A stretch of 21,904 nt of DNA, taken from an uncultured Oscillospiraceae bacterium (GTDB lineage Bacteria > Bacillota > Clostridia > Oscillospirales > Oscillospiraceae). The notes beneath the pieces are model-generated. The model was not told the origin of the DNA. It did not search any database and worked only from the letters and a program-made list of their open reading frames with translations. Of the stretch, positions 13,415 to 20,372 are shown one piece after another. The position numbers and the translations under genes are program-made. Numbering within the stretch: the first letter of the stretch is position 1; the number at the start of each line of letters is the position of its first letter. The stretch spans positions 1-21,904 of the forward strand of contig CAKTPR010000031.1 of assembly GCA_934591725.1 (NCBI GenBank), in the 5' to 3' direction.

Positions 13415-15379
13415 TCATTTGAGTCTTAATGTGTTTACTAGCACAGCTGCCGAAACGGCAAAGCATACTATGACCGCTGCCGTGACCGAAAGTATACCGG
13501 CTGCGCCAAGTACGGCGGCAGCAAGGTTCACGCATATCCCGGCCGCTATGTTTTCCAGAGAAATGTGTGATGCAAGCTTCGAGATGCCTATCGCTTTTGG
13601 GAGCTTTCTTATGTCTCTGTCCATCACCAGCACGTCCGCCGACATGAACGCAGCCTCTGAGCCGAGCGCACCCATGGCGATTCCGACGTCTACCCTCTCC
13701 ATAAGCGTCCGGTCATTATACCCGTCTCCGACAAAGGCGACGCTTGACTTGCTGCCCTTGTTCGACATAAGGTAGGCCAGCGCCGAGAGCTTATCCTCGG
13801 GTTTGAGTTCCGCGCGCAGCATATCAAAGTTGAGCTTCGACGCAAGCGGACGCGCTACGGAGAGCACGTCCCCGGTGAGCAGCACCATTTTCTTTATTCC
13901 CTGAACGCGCAGGCTCTCAAGCGCGTCGAAAGCCCCGCTGCGTATCCTGTCGGCAACAAGTATATGCCCGCAGTATTTTCCGTCGATGGCCACATGAATC
14001 GCCGCGCCGCTGCGGCTTGGCAGCTCACAGCTTATGCCGTGCTCCTCAAGCAGCGCCGTGTTCCCGACATAGACCAGTGCGTCCCCGACAATGGCGCTGA
14101 CACCCCTTCCGGGTATCTCCTCGACCTGCGTCACCTTCATGTCCTTTGCGCTCCTGATGCCCACGGCCTCGCGCAGCGCATAAGCTATCGGGTGTCTTGA
14201 GAAGACCTCCGCGGAAGCGGCGGCCGTGAGAAGCTCACGCTCAGTCATGTTCACCGGGAAAACATCGGTTATGACATAGCGCCCCTCCGTTATGGTTCCG
14301 GTCTTGTCAAACACCATAGTCTCCGCCATGGCCATGGACTCTATGCAGTCCTCGCCCTTTACGAATATACCGAGCTTCGCAGCAGCACCTATGCTCTTTA
14401 TGTACGCGAGCGAAACAGAAAGCACCGCCGCCGAAGGGCACGCGCAGATAAGAACTATTGCAGCTCTGCGCAGCATCTCCAGCCATTCGGCATTGAACAT
14501 CGGCACGACAACCGCCAGCACCAGCGCGAGCGCAAGCATGGACGGCGTGTATATAGAGATAAACTTGCGTATAAAGTTCTCCTGACTCGAACTGAACTGC
14601 GCCGCTTTCTCTGACATACGCACGAGTCGTGCCGCGGTCGACTGCTCAAAGCTTTTTGTAACGCGTACCCTTATCGTAGCTGTGACGTTCGTGCACCCGG
14701 AATACACCTTGTACCCGACCGCGACGTCCCACGGGCGCGCCTGTCCGGATATCACGGAGGTGTCCACCGTAGTCACGCCATCGACGATGATACCGTCAAG
14801 CGGTATGCGCTCCCCCGCCGGAACCTGAATAATATCACCGACATTCACATAGTCCGGTTCGACGCTCAGTACCCCCTCGGCTGTTTCCACATTCGCCGTG
14901 TCTGGTTTTATTTCCGGCAGCGCCTTAAGCGCTGCGCCGCAGCGTTCGCTGACGAAGGTTTCCAGCAGGCGCACCGCGCGGAAAAGGATCAGCAGAAGCA
15001 CAGCCTCCGTATAAAAGCCTATCGCAAATACCGCAATGGCTGCGATGAGCGTTATCTGCTCTGCTTCAAAGTATTTCCGTTCTATAAGCTTATCTATCGC
15101 GTCCATCAGTAATGCAAAGCCCGCAATGACAAACGGTATCAGGAACGCGACGCACTTCATCCAGCCCTCTGCCAGGAGAAACGACAGCGCTGCCAGCAGT
15201 ACCGCCGCGAACACGACCGGAGCTATTCCGCCGAAGCTTATGGAGCCGCAGTCCGCAAAGCCGCGTTTTGCCTTTTTCGTCCCGCGGCTCTCCTCGTCGA
15301 TCTCATCGATCTCCGGGAATTCCTGCGGTTCGTCTTTTATTTTCAGATGTCGGCTCTGCTCGGAAACATGCTTTCCCAT
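13415..15379 (-). CDS. P1B-like (heavy-metal type) P-type ATPase with atypical motifs
   Basis: A 654-residue P-type ATPase of heavy-metal architecture. Phosphorylation site DKTGT (D358), SRHP (H396-P397), nucleotide-domain GRGVSA, LLTGD and hinge GDGYND (551-556) are intact. The transmembrane metal motif reads CACPS (312-316) rather than CPC. The actuator loop reads ISGQA (210-214) where TGE is normal, so the catalytic Glu is a Gln. In the last helix the position of the ZntA metal-binding Asp seems to be C639, and the ZntA Lys is N618. There is no CxxC metal-binding domain; the first 40 residues are charged and probably disordered. I chose the ATG at 15379 because an upstream in-frame TTG (15430) lies only 5 bases past the promoter -10. 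The metal or other substrate is uncertain. Confidence 0.9.
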   Translation of the reverse strand: MGKHVSEQSRHLKIKDEPQEFPEIDEIDEESRGTKKAKRGFADCGSISFGGIAPVVFAAVLLAALSFLLAEGWMKCVAFLIPFVIAGFALLMDAIDKLIERKYFEAEQITLIAAIAVFAIGFYTEAVLLLILFRAVRLLETFVSERCGAALKALPEIKPDTANVETAEGVLSVEPDYVNVGDIIQVPAGERIPLDGIIVDGVTTVDTSVISGQARPWDVAVGYKVYSGCTNVTATIRVRVTKSFEQSTAARLVRMSEKAAQFSSSQENFIRKFISIYTPSMLALALVLAVVVPMFNAEWLEMLRRAAIVLICACPSAAVLSVSLAYIKSIGAAAKLGIFVKGEDCIESMAMAETMVFDKTGTITEGRYVITDVFPVNMTERELLTAAASAEVFSRHPIAYALREAVGIRSAKDMKVTQVEEIPGRGVSAIVGDALVYVGNTALLEEHGISCELPSRSGAAIHVAIDGKYCGHILVADRIRSGAFDALESLRVQGIKKMVLLTGDVLSVARPLASKLNFDMLRAELKPEDKLSALAYLMSNKGSKSSVAFVGDGYNDRTLMERVDVGIAMGALGSEAAFMSADVLVMDRDIRKLPKAIGISKLASHISLENIAAGICVNLAAAVLGAAGILSVTAAVIVCFAVSAAVLVNTLRLK

Positions 15380-15435
15380 AACGCGTCCGTCCTTGTCAAT
15401 AGATGGTAATGCTAAACTAATTCTTCTCAAGCTAC

Positions 15436-15464
15436 ATGATACATCCTTGACCCGGTTTTGTCAA
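15436..15464 (-). promoter_or_regulatory. Promoter of the P-type ATPase operon
   Basis: On the minus strand a perfect TTGACA (15464-15459), a 17-base spacer and TATCAT (15441-15436) form a good sigma-A promoter. It gives a leader of roughly 50 bases before the ATG at 15379, and rules out the in-frame TTG at 15430 as start. No operator-like palindrome was seen around it. Confidence 0.75.
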
Positions 15465-15484
15465 CAAATTGCAACTTATTGAAT

Positions 15485-15522
15485 ATAACAAAATTGCGGA
15501 GCAGCAGAGCCGCTCCGCAATT
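15485..15522 (-). terminator. Intrinsic terminator of the small acid-soluble spore protein gene
   Basis: A perfect 11-bp stem (AATTGCGGAGC, 15492-15502, with GCTCCGCAATT, 15512-15522, 9-base loop) is followed on the minus strand by TTTTGTT. It lies about 27 bases beyond the gene and about 20 bases before the next promoter, insulating the ATPase operon. Confidence 0.9.
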
Positions 15523-15548
15523 CTGTATAAAGCCAAGCTTTTTCAAGC

Positions 15549-15749
15549 TTACTTCATGCCGTTCTCGTAAGCCTCAATCATCTTCTTGACCATCTGGCCG
15601 CCGACGGAACCGGCCTGACGGCTGGTGAGCTCGCCATTGTAGCCGTTCTTGAGGTTGACGCCGACTTCAGCAGCGGCTTCCATCTTGAACTTATCCATTG
15701 CCTCACGGGCTGCGGGGTTGACAAGATGATTACTGGTATTGGTAGACAT
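15549..15749 (-). CDS. Alpha/beta-type small acid-soluble spore protein
   Basis: A 66-residue SASP. It carries the family blocks NPAAREAMDKFKMEAAAEVG and NGELTSRQAGSVGGQMVKKM. These proteins coat forespore DNA, switch it toward an A-like form and protect it from UV and heat; the GPR protease degrades them at germination, cutting near the FKMEAAAEVGV region. The ATG at 15749 follows AAAGGAG by about 8 bases; the upstream in-frame extension has no usable ribosome binding site. The gene is monocistronic, with a strong terminator. Expression is expected in the forespore under sigma-G (established for the family), but I did not find a convincing sigma-G promoter. Confidence 0.95.
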   Translation of the reverse strand: MSTNTSNHLVNPAAREAMDKFKMEAAAEVGVNLKNGYNGELTSRQAGSVGGQMVKKMIEAYENGMK

Positions 15750-15755
15750 AGTTTG

Positions 15756-15836
15756 CATCTCCTTTTTGATGTTTTGGGTTCGTTGCCCGTGCTTATCTTC
15801 TGCACTCAGGTTTTCTATATTCATAAAAAGGAGATG
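15756..15836 (-). promoter_or_regulatory. Possible hairpin hiding the spore protein ribosome binding site
   Basis: In the minus-strand transcript CATCTCCTTTTT (15836-15825) is perfectly complementary to AAAAAGGAGATG (15767-15756), which contains the Shine-Dalgarno sequence of the spore protein gene. The 12-bp arms are 57 bases apart. If transcription starts upstream of 15836 the ribosome binding site could be masked; the transcription start is unknown. Confidence 0.4.
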
Positions 15837-15896
15837 TAAATTTTTCATATTCGTGAAGGAACTGCCGCTTTCTCATATACTCGCTTTGAGCGCACC

Positions 15897-16106
15897 TTAT
15901 TTTTCTTCAGCCACAAATTCAAACAAGTCCTCAACCGTCACATTGAACACCTTTGCAATATCCATCGCCAGCTTAAGCGACGGATTATACCTGCCGTTTT
16001 CAAGGTGAACGATCGTCTCCCGTCTTGCCCCGACAAGCTCGGCAAGCTCACTTTGCTTATACCCTGCCTTCTCTCGGTATTCTTTTATTTTAGTTACGAG
16101 CGCCAT
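15897..16106 (-). CDS. Cro/C1-type (XRE) helix-turn-helix regulator
   Basis: A 69-residue stand-alone HTH_3 regulator. The five-helix domain runs from KIKEYREKAGYKQSELAELV through GARRETIVHLENGRYNPSLK to AMDIAKVFNVTVEDLFEF, as in small YozG/SinR-like repressors of Firmicutes. The ATG at 16106 follows AAAGGA by about 7 bases and is one base after the stop of the membrane protein gene; the frame upstream overlaps that gene and is not used. Such regulators are commonly paired with a small multi-pass membrane protein of unknown role and control their own operon. No ligand-binding domain is present. Confidence 0.92.
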   Translation of the reverse strand: MALVTKIKEYREKAGYKQSELAELVGARRETIVHLENGRYNPSLKLAMDIAKVFNVTVEDLFEFVAEEK

Positions 16107-16107
16107 C

Positions 16108-16518
16108 TTAAATTCCTTTTGCATCCATGTAGCAGAATATAGCCGTTCTGACAATTGCCGTCAGCACCAGTACACCCATCAGCATATATCCTATTATTTC
16201 CGAGGATATCGTAAACCTTAAAATTGCCGATACGAACGCGATGCAGACGATCAATATCATGCTGATCTTATAGCAGATAGAATCGCACCTTTTCAGATTT
16301 GCAGCCGCCATTTCGTCCACAGTCTCTTTCTTGTATTTCCTCTCGCGCACAGCTAAAAGGCAAAAAAACATAAAAGCAAATATCGCAACGCACTGCTGGA
16401 TAGAGCTGAAATAATCCTCCCAGCCATTTCTTGCCCAGCACCAGTAATATACCGCAATGCAAATTGCCAGCACGATACGTGCCCCAAGCAGTTCTCCTAA
16501 TGTTACTTTCTTATTCAT
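16108..16518 (-). CDS. Small four-helix membrane protein paired with the XRE regulator
   Basis: A 136-residue protein with four predicted membrane segments (about residues 12-28, 39-57, 85-104 and 110-128). A basic cytoplasmic loop (RERKYKKETVDEM) lies between the second and third. I do not recognise a named family. The ATG at 16518 follows GAGGG by 7 bases. It is the first gene of a two-gene operon with the XRE regulator, driven by a strong promoter (16591-16563). Similar membrane protein/XRE pairs are common in Clostridia; the membrane partner may sense an envelope signal or affect the regulator, but this is inference. Confidence 0.85.
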   Translation of the reverse strand: MNKKVTLGELLGARIVLAICIAVYYWCWARNGWEDYFSSIQQCVAIFAFMFFCLLAVRERKYKKETVDEMAAANLKRCDSICYKISMILIVCIAFVSAILRFTISSEIIGYMLMGVLVLTAIVRTAIFCYMDAKGI

Positions 16519-16543
16519 ATGTTCGCCCTCAATGTTACATATT

Positions 16544-16555
16544 TCGCACTTGCGA
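16544..16555. promoter_or_regulatory. Candidate operator of the membrane protein-XRE operon
   Basis: TCGCA-CT-TGCGA is a short perfect palindrome just downstream of the -10. A related arrangement (CACTTG then TTGCGA) lies inside the -35/-10 spacer around 16570-16585. Both positions suit repression by the small XRE protein, but the match is short. Confidence 0.3.
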
Positions 16556-16562
16556 TGTTATA

Positions 16563-16591
16563 AATATATCACTTGTATTTGCGAATGTCAA
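16563..16591 (-). promoter_or_regulatory. Promoter of the membrane protein-XRE operon
   Basis: On the minus strand a perfect TTGACA (16591-16586), a 17-base spacer and TATATT (16568-16563) form a strong sigma-A promoter 45 bases upstream of the ATG at 16518. Confidence 0.8.
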
Positions 16592-16610
16592 TAAGAAAAG
16601 TGAAATATTT

Positions 16611-18206
16611 TTAACTTTGATGCCCCACCACTGGAATGTAACACGCGCTGAGTTCCCCGCCGGTGTCCCTGATACAGTACAGATACGCACCCTCGGCGCT
16701 GCTGCATCTGTCGTCGATGATGTATCCCAAGCGGTAGCTGACGGTTTCGCCGGGTTCTATATGCACGTATGCGTATTGCCCCGCTATCGCTTCGTCCCCA
16801 GCGTACGCCGCACTGCCTGTATAGATATCCCTCATGGACACGTCACCGCTCTTGAGCACAAAAATATTGTTTGCGAAGTTATTCGCCCCGCCGTTTGAAG
16901 ATCCGCCGTTGCCAGTCACGTCCCCTGTGTGCGGATTCTTCACCGTAAGGCTGACCGTCGCGAGTCTTGCGCCGTTAATAAGCTCTCCCGTATGCGCGTC
17001 GATATAGTCTGGGAACGGATGGTCTACCCCGCCGATATACGCGGACGATTCATGGAACTGCTCAAGCGTCCAGCCCGCGGAGTAGATGTTATCACTGATG
17101 CTTATCCCTGTCACGGTGCATTCAAGTCCGCTCCCATAGACCGTCACTGTCGTCCTGATCTCAGTCAGTCCCGCCGCGATCTCGCGGTCGTATTCCATCT
17201 GCTGCTCCGTCCGGCTTTCAGGCTGCGCAGTCTCCCCTATCGCTACGCTCAGATCGACCGTACTGCACTTTCCGAGCGCGGCAAAATCTATGTTGTCCGC
17301 AAAACGCTCCAACGTCGCTTCCGTGAGTTCTCCGCCAAGAATATGTTCCTCAGGAACATCTCCGGCATAGCTCGTCTCAGTATCGAAGCGCGTCAACTCC
17401 GCCGTGACAAAGGCAACCTCGCCGTTATAAAGCACCGCGCCGTTATATTCATCCATAATGATCGTTACCTCGGCTCCAAGCGCGGTCGTGTAGCTCCGTT
17501 CTGTGACAGCGCCTGCGTCAAAATGCGCATAGCCCTGGCCGAAATATCCTTTCATGCTGCGCCGGACGGTGCAGTCAAGCCCCTTTTCCGCACCGTACCA
17601 CATTCCTTGCAGCACGAAGCTTCCGTCACCATAGCATATAAAGCCCACGTTCTCATCGTCAAAATCGCCGCCGCGCATAAAGCTGTCAACGCCGGTGACC
17701 ATATACAGCTGTCCGATATCTGCGCTTCCCTCTTCATATACTCCGTCGCGCGTTTTGAGCCTGTACTTGCCGCACAGTTCAAATATTTTATCCCTCAGCC
17801 GCTGCGTGTAGCAGAAGTATATGCGGCTGTGCTCGCGCATCCATTCGTCCTGCTCCTGCGGCACGGCGTCGCCATAGTAACTGTTCGCCGTGTAATCATC
17901 ATAGAAGTCCATAAACTCCTGATACGCCTGAAACTCCGCCGAGCTTTCAAGCCCCTGTATTGAGAGATATACCGTCTCCTCCGTCTGACGCAGCAGCGCA
18001 TCCCTGATGCCGAACCAGTTGCCCGCATACGCCGCCGCGCCGAGAGCAAGCAGCAGCGATACTATCACCGCCGCGGCCAGCAGCGCTCTGACCGGCCTGT
18101 GCCTGCGCGCTCTGCGCGACCTGACCGGCATTTCCTCCAGCGCCATGTCGATATACTCCCTGCTTACATATCCAAACCCCAGCAAAAGCTTCATATTCCC
18201 GTTCAC
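16611..18206 (-). CDS. Large membrane-anchored anti-sigma-like protein (ECF partner)
   Basis: A 531-residue protein. A short cytoplasmic N-terminus (1-40, containing SREYIDMALEE and a very basic RSRRARRHRPVR) precedes a single membrane segment (about 41-62) and a large extracytoplasmic region. Its GTG start at 18206 overlaps the ECF sigma factor stop (GTGA) and follows GAGGGG by 8 bases; the ATG at 18194 is too far from that site. The cytoplasmic segment before a single helix and the coupling to a sigma factor gene strongly suggest an anti-sigma factor, although no zinc-binding HxxxCxxC motif is present. The outer region has no domain I recognise, ends with a Gly/Asn-rich stretch (about 440) and a C-terminal beta-rich part, and may sense an envelope signal. 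Confidence 0.78.
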   Translation of the reverse strand: MNGNMKLLLGFGYVSREYIDMALEEMPVRSRRARRHRPVRALLAAAVIVSLLLALGAAAYAGNWFGIRDALLRQTEETVYLSIQGLESSAEFQAYQEFMDFYDDYTANSYYGDAVPQEQDEWMREHSRIYFCYTQRLRDKIFELCGKYRLKTRDGVYEEGSADIGQLYMVTGVDSFMRGGDFDDENVGFICYGDGSFVLQGMWYGAEKGLDCTVRRSMKGYFGQGYAHFDAGAVTERSYTTALGAEVTIIMDEYNGAVLYNGEVAFVTAELTRFDTETSYAGDVPEEHILGGELTEATLERFADNIDFAALGKCSTVDLSVAIGETAQPESRTEQQMEYDREIAAGLTEIRTTVTVYGSGLECTVTGISISDNIYSAGWTLEQFHESSAYIGGVDHPFPDYIDAHTGELINGARLATVSLTVKNPHTGDVTGNGGSSNGGANNFANNIFVLKSGDVSMRDIYTGSAAYAGDEAIAGQYAYVHIEPGETVSYRLGYIIDDRCSSAEGAYLYCIRDTGGELSACYIPVVGHQS

Positions 18207-18760
18207 AGTACCGCCCCCTCTTTCTCAAGATAACTTCTCAGGCTTCGCCGCATGCGCACAAATTTCTGGCTCAGCGCGTTTGCACTAACTCCCCGGCTCG
18301 CCGCGATATCTGCCACGCTCTCGCCGCTCCAGTAGCGGCGCATGAAATCCGCGCAGTCCTGCCGTGGCAGACTGCCGAGCCATCCGTTAAGGATGCGGCC
18401 AAGCTCCCTCGCGTCCGTGATTTCCTCAAGCCCATGCGGCGATGGTACGCACTCCTCAAGCTCGCTGAGCAGCACCGTCACCGGGCCGCCGCGCCCATGT
18501 GTGCGTTCTCTGCGCCAGCAATCTATGGAGATGTTTCGCGTGATGCCCGCAAGCCACGCGCGCAGCCGCCCCGGACGCTCAGGCGGCATGGCGTTCCATG
18601 CACGGGCGTATGTATCGCTGACGCACTCCTCCGCATCCTCGCGCACACCGAGAATGTTCATCGACACCGCGCGGCAGTATGCCCCGTATTTGCTGTCCGT
18701 CTCCTCTATTGCCTGCTCGTCGCGCCGCCAGTATAGGTCAATTATCTTTGAATCGTCCAT
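18203..18760 (-). CDS. ECF-type RNA polymerase sigma factor (first pair)
   Basis: A 185-residue sigma-70 family ECF factor. Region 2 (about residues 20-90) includes REDAEECVSDTYARAWNAMP and the DNA-melting/-10 helix LRAWLAGITRNISIDCWRRE. Region 4 (about 125-178) has the helix-turn-helix YWSGESVADIAASRGVSANA followed by LSQKFVRMRRSLRSYL. No region 3 is present, as expected of ECF factors. The ATG at 18760 follows a perfect AAGGAGG by 6 bases. It is translationally coupled to the downstream anti-sigma-like gene, and a hairpin occupies its 5' leader. Confidence 0.93.
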   Translation of the reverse strand: MDDSKIIDLYWRRDEQAIEETDSKYGAYCRAVSMNILGVREDAEECVSDTYARAWNAMPPERPGRLRAWLAGITRNISIDCWRRERTHGRGGPVTVLLSELEECVPSPHGLEEITDARELGRILNGWLGSLPRQDCADFMRRYWSGESVADIAASRGVSANALSQKFVRMRRSLRSYLEKEGAVL

Positions 18761-18776
18761 AGCTGTCCTCCTTCGC

Positions 18777-18809
18777 CTTTATAGTTGGTAAGCGCTCTCA
18801 CCTATAAAG
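18777..18809 (-). promoter_or_regulatory. Hairpin in the leader of the first ECF sigma gene
   Basis: CTTTATAG (18777-18784) and CTATAAAG (18802-18809) are 8-base inverted arms around a 17-base loop. The structure ends 3 bases upstream of the ribosome binding site. It may be a binding site for a regulator or an RNA structure affecting translation; nothing more can be said. Confidence 0.3.
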
Positions 18810-18823
18810 ACGCGTTTTTTCGG

Positions 18824-18852
18824 ATAATATGACAGTTTTTTCTGAGTGTTTA
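18824..18852 (-). promoter_or_regulatory. Possible promoter of the first ECF sigma gene
   Basis: On the minus strand TAAACA (18852-18847, 4 of 6 matches to TTGACA), a 17-base spacer and TATTAT (18829-18824) lie just after the upstream terminator. An ECF-type autoregulated promoter is also possible but was not recognised. Confidence 0.3.
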
Positions 18853-18855
18853 TGC

Positions 18856-18889
18856 AAGAACCTCGCGGAACGATCCCCGCGAGGTTCTT
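18856..18889 (-). terminator. Likely terminator after the second anti-sigma-like gene
   Basis: A perfect 13-bp stem (AAGAACCTCGCGG, 18856-18868, with CCGCGAGGTTCTT, 18877-18889) begins 11 bases after the stop codon. The GC core sits inside an AT-containing stem end, but the following bases on the minus strand (GCATAAAC) are not a T run, so efficiency is uncertain. Confidence 0.55.
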
Positions 18890-18900
18890 CTATAAATGTT

Positions 18901-19731
18901 TCACCCTATACCGTGGTTCGTGCCGAGATTCACATATACGCCGCCCCCGTCTCCTATGAACCCATAAAGATCAATATACATCGGCACGCCGCTCTGGTCA
19001 CCGTCGAAATATACAGTAAGATACGGCTCGTCCCCCAGCTCGAATACAAGCATATCCCCGGTCGGCACATCTGTGTCGTATCTGTAGAATCCGTCCTTCG
19101 TGCCGCTGAGCGTGTACCCGGTGAAGCCCCAGTATTCCCCGAGCAGTGTGCATAATTCATCTACCGTCATGTCTGCCGGAATAATGTCGTCATAGTTTGC
19201 AGGGTAGTACGCCTTCTCTCCGTTCCAGCCCGCTCTTTCAGCCAGCCCATCGTTTTCATCGGCTTTTGCACCCACTGAGAGATACGTAATCTTGCCTGTT
19301 TCCATATCGATGTAAAGGTTGACGCTATACTTCCCATCGCCGTATACCCTGATGTCGTATCTGCGCTTGAACAACCGCTCGAAATAAAATTCCGGATCCG
19401 TCTCTTCCCGGCGCTCGATTATCTGTTTAGCCTCACTGCCGATCTGCACTTCCTGTGATAGTATGCCCATGTCCTTCATTTTCTGTATTTCCCGCTGCGC
19501 TATCTTCCATGCCTGCTCCGGGCTGTTTACGTAAAGACCGGCGGCACAGGCGCTGCCTATTAGCAGCACGAATATTATCGCCGCAATAAGCGCGACTCTT
19601 GCCGCGCGGCGCGGCGCTCCCGTCCGCCTTGTTTTTTTGTTTGCTTCTGTCATTTTCAAGACCTCCGTAACCGTGTCCGCGGAGGCTCGAACGGGCGCAA
19701 ATGCTCGCTCAAAGCGTTCTCTGTCAGTCAT
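18901..19731 (-). CDS. Membrane-anchored anti-sigma-like protein (second ECF pair)
   Basis: A 276-residue protein. A cytoplasmic N-terminus (1-44) contains RERFERAFAPVRASADTVTE, a pattern I recall from anti-sigma partners of clostridial ECF factors. One membrane segment follows (about 45-65), then an outer region with a beta-rich, PepSY-like feel (SVNLYIDMETGKITYLSVGA) but no firmly recognised domain. The ATG at 19731 follows GGTGGA and overlaps the sigma factor stop by 8 bases. The pairing implies that it holds the sigma factor at the membrane until a signal arrives; this is inference from arrangement. It ends just before a strong hairpin. Confidence 0.75.
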   Translation of the reverse strand: MTDRERFERAFAPVRASADTVTEVLKMTEANKKTRRTGAPRRAARVALIAAIIFVLLIGSACAAGLYVNSPEQAWKIAQREIQKMKDMGILSQEVQIGSEAKQIIERREETDPEFYFERLFKRRYDIRVYGDGKYSVNLYIDMETGKITYLSVGAKADENDGLAERAGWNGEKAYYPANYDDIIPADMTVDELCTLLGEYWGFTGYTLSGTKDGFYRYDTDVPTGDMLVFELGDEPYLTVYFDGDQSGVPMYIDLYGFIGDGGGVYVNLGTNHGIG

Positions 19732-20203
19732 GCTCCACCTCCGTCAGTACCGTCCTCAGCCTTGCCCTCGCGCGCCGCAGTCTTGTGCTTACCGTGTTCA
19801 CCGGCACACCGAGTATCTCCGCGATCTCCGCCGTTGAATAGCCTATGTAGTAGTATAGGAATATGACGCTGCGGTATTTCTGTTCAAGTCCCATCACGGC
19901 TCTGAACAGCTCGCGGTCGTTGTCGTCCTCGAAGCTCAGCGTCGCGGCGTAGTCGTCGATGTTCTCAAGCCTGCGCCACGGTGAGCGAAACTGTCTCCTG
20001 CACTGGTTTATCGTGACGCGGATGAGCCAGTTGCGGATATGCTCCTCCGATTCAAACTCTGTGTTCACGCTGTAAAGCTTCATGAACACCTCCTGCGTCA
20101 CGTCATCCGCGTCCTCGCGGCTCTTCAGATAGCTGAACGCCACGCGGAACACGGTGTCTATGTACTTTTCCGCGAGATAGGCAAAGCGCTCATGTGTCAG
20201 CAT
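19724..20203 (-). CDS. ECF-type RNA polymerase sigma factor (second pair)
   Basis: A 159-residue SigW/SigM-like ECF sigma factor. Region 2 runs from YLAEKYIDTVFRVAFSYLKS through REDADDVTQEVFMKLY to HIRNWLIRVTINQCRRQFRS. Region 4 includes YRSVIFLYYYIGYSTAEIAE and LGVPVNTVSTRLRRARARL. The ATG at 20203 follows AAAGGAG by 7 bases; an upstream in-frame extension of 24 codons lacks a ribosome binding site and is not used. It is coupled by an 8-base overlap to the anti-sigma-like gene. The 168 bases upstream are AT-rich, with a TATTAT -10-like element but no convincing -35. Confidence 0.95.
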   Translation of the reverse strand: MLTHERFAYLAEKYIDTVFRVAFSYLKSREDADDVTQEVFMKLYSVNTEFESEEHIRNWLIRVTINQCRRQFRSPWRRLENIDDYAATLSFEDDNDRELFRAVMGLEQKYRSVIFLYYYIGYSTAEIAEILGVPVNTVSTRLRRARARLRTVLTEVEHD

Positions 20204-20322
20204 TGTGTCTCTCCTTTTGTCTGCTGCGGAGTCACCGCGTCCGGTCGCCCCGCACCTGCCTGAAAAGCTTTTCACTTATAATATCCATAACACAGTTAAA
20301 ATCTTTCACCTGCTCCGGAAAT

Positions 20323-20360
20323 ATTTTAAAAATGCCACCCGACCTAAGGCCGGATGGCAT
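20323..20360 (-). terminator. Intrinsic terminator of the 442-residue membrane protein gene
   Basis: A 13-bp stem (20360-20348 with 20344-20332, two G-U pairs in the minus transcript, 3-base loop) is followed by TTTTT on the minus strand. It lies 12 bases beyond the stop codon at 20373. Confidence 0.87.
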
Positions 20361-20372
20361 GATATTGAACTC

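Noticed and set aside
15380..15430. TTG start giving a 17-residue longer P-type ATPase
   Set aside because: It lies only 5 bases after the -10 of the TTGACA-17-TATCAT promoter, so it would sit at or before the start of the mRNA.
15530..15550. AAGCTT repeats after the spore protein gene
   Set aside because: Two short 6-base palindromes next to each other; too short to separate from chance, and the real terminator lies just beyond.
16929..17963. 344-codon open frame on the plus strand
   Set aside because: It lies antisense to the anti-sigma-like gene; the translation is rich in Arg, His and Ala with no recognisable domain, as expected for a shadow frame in GC-rich DNA.
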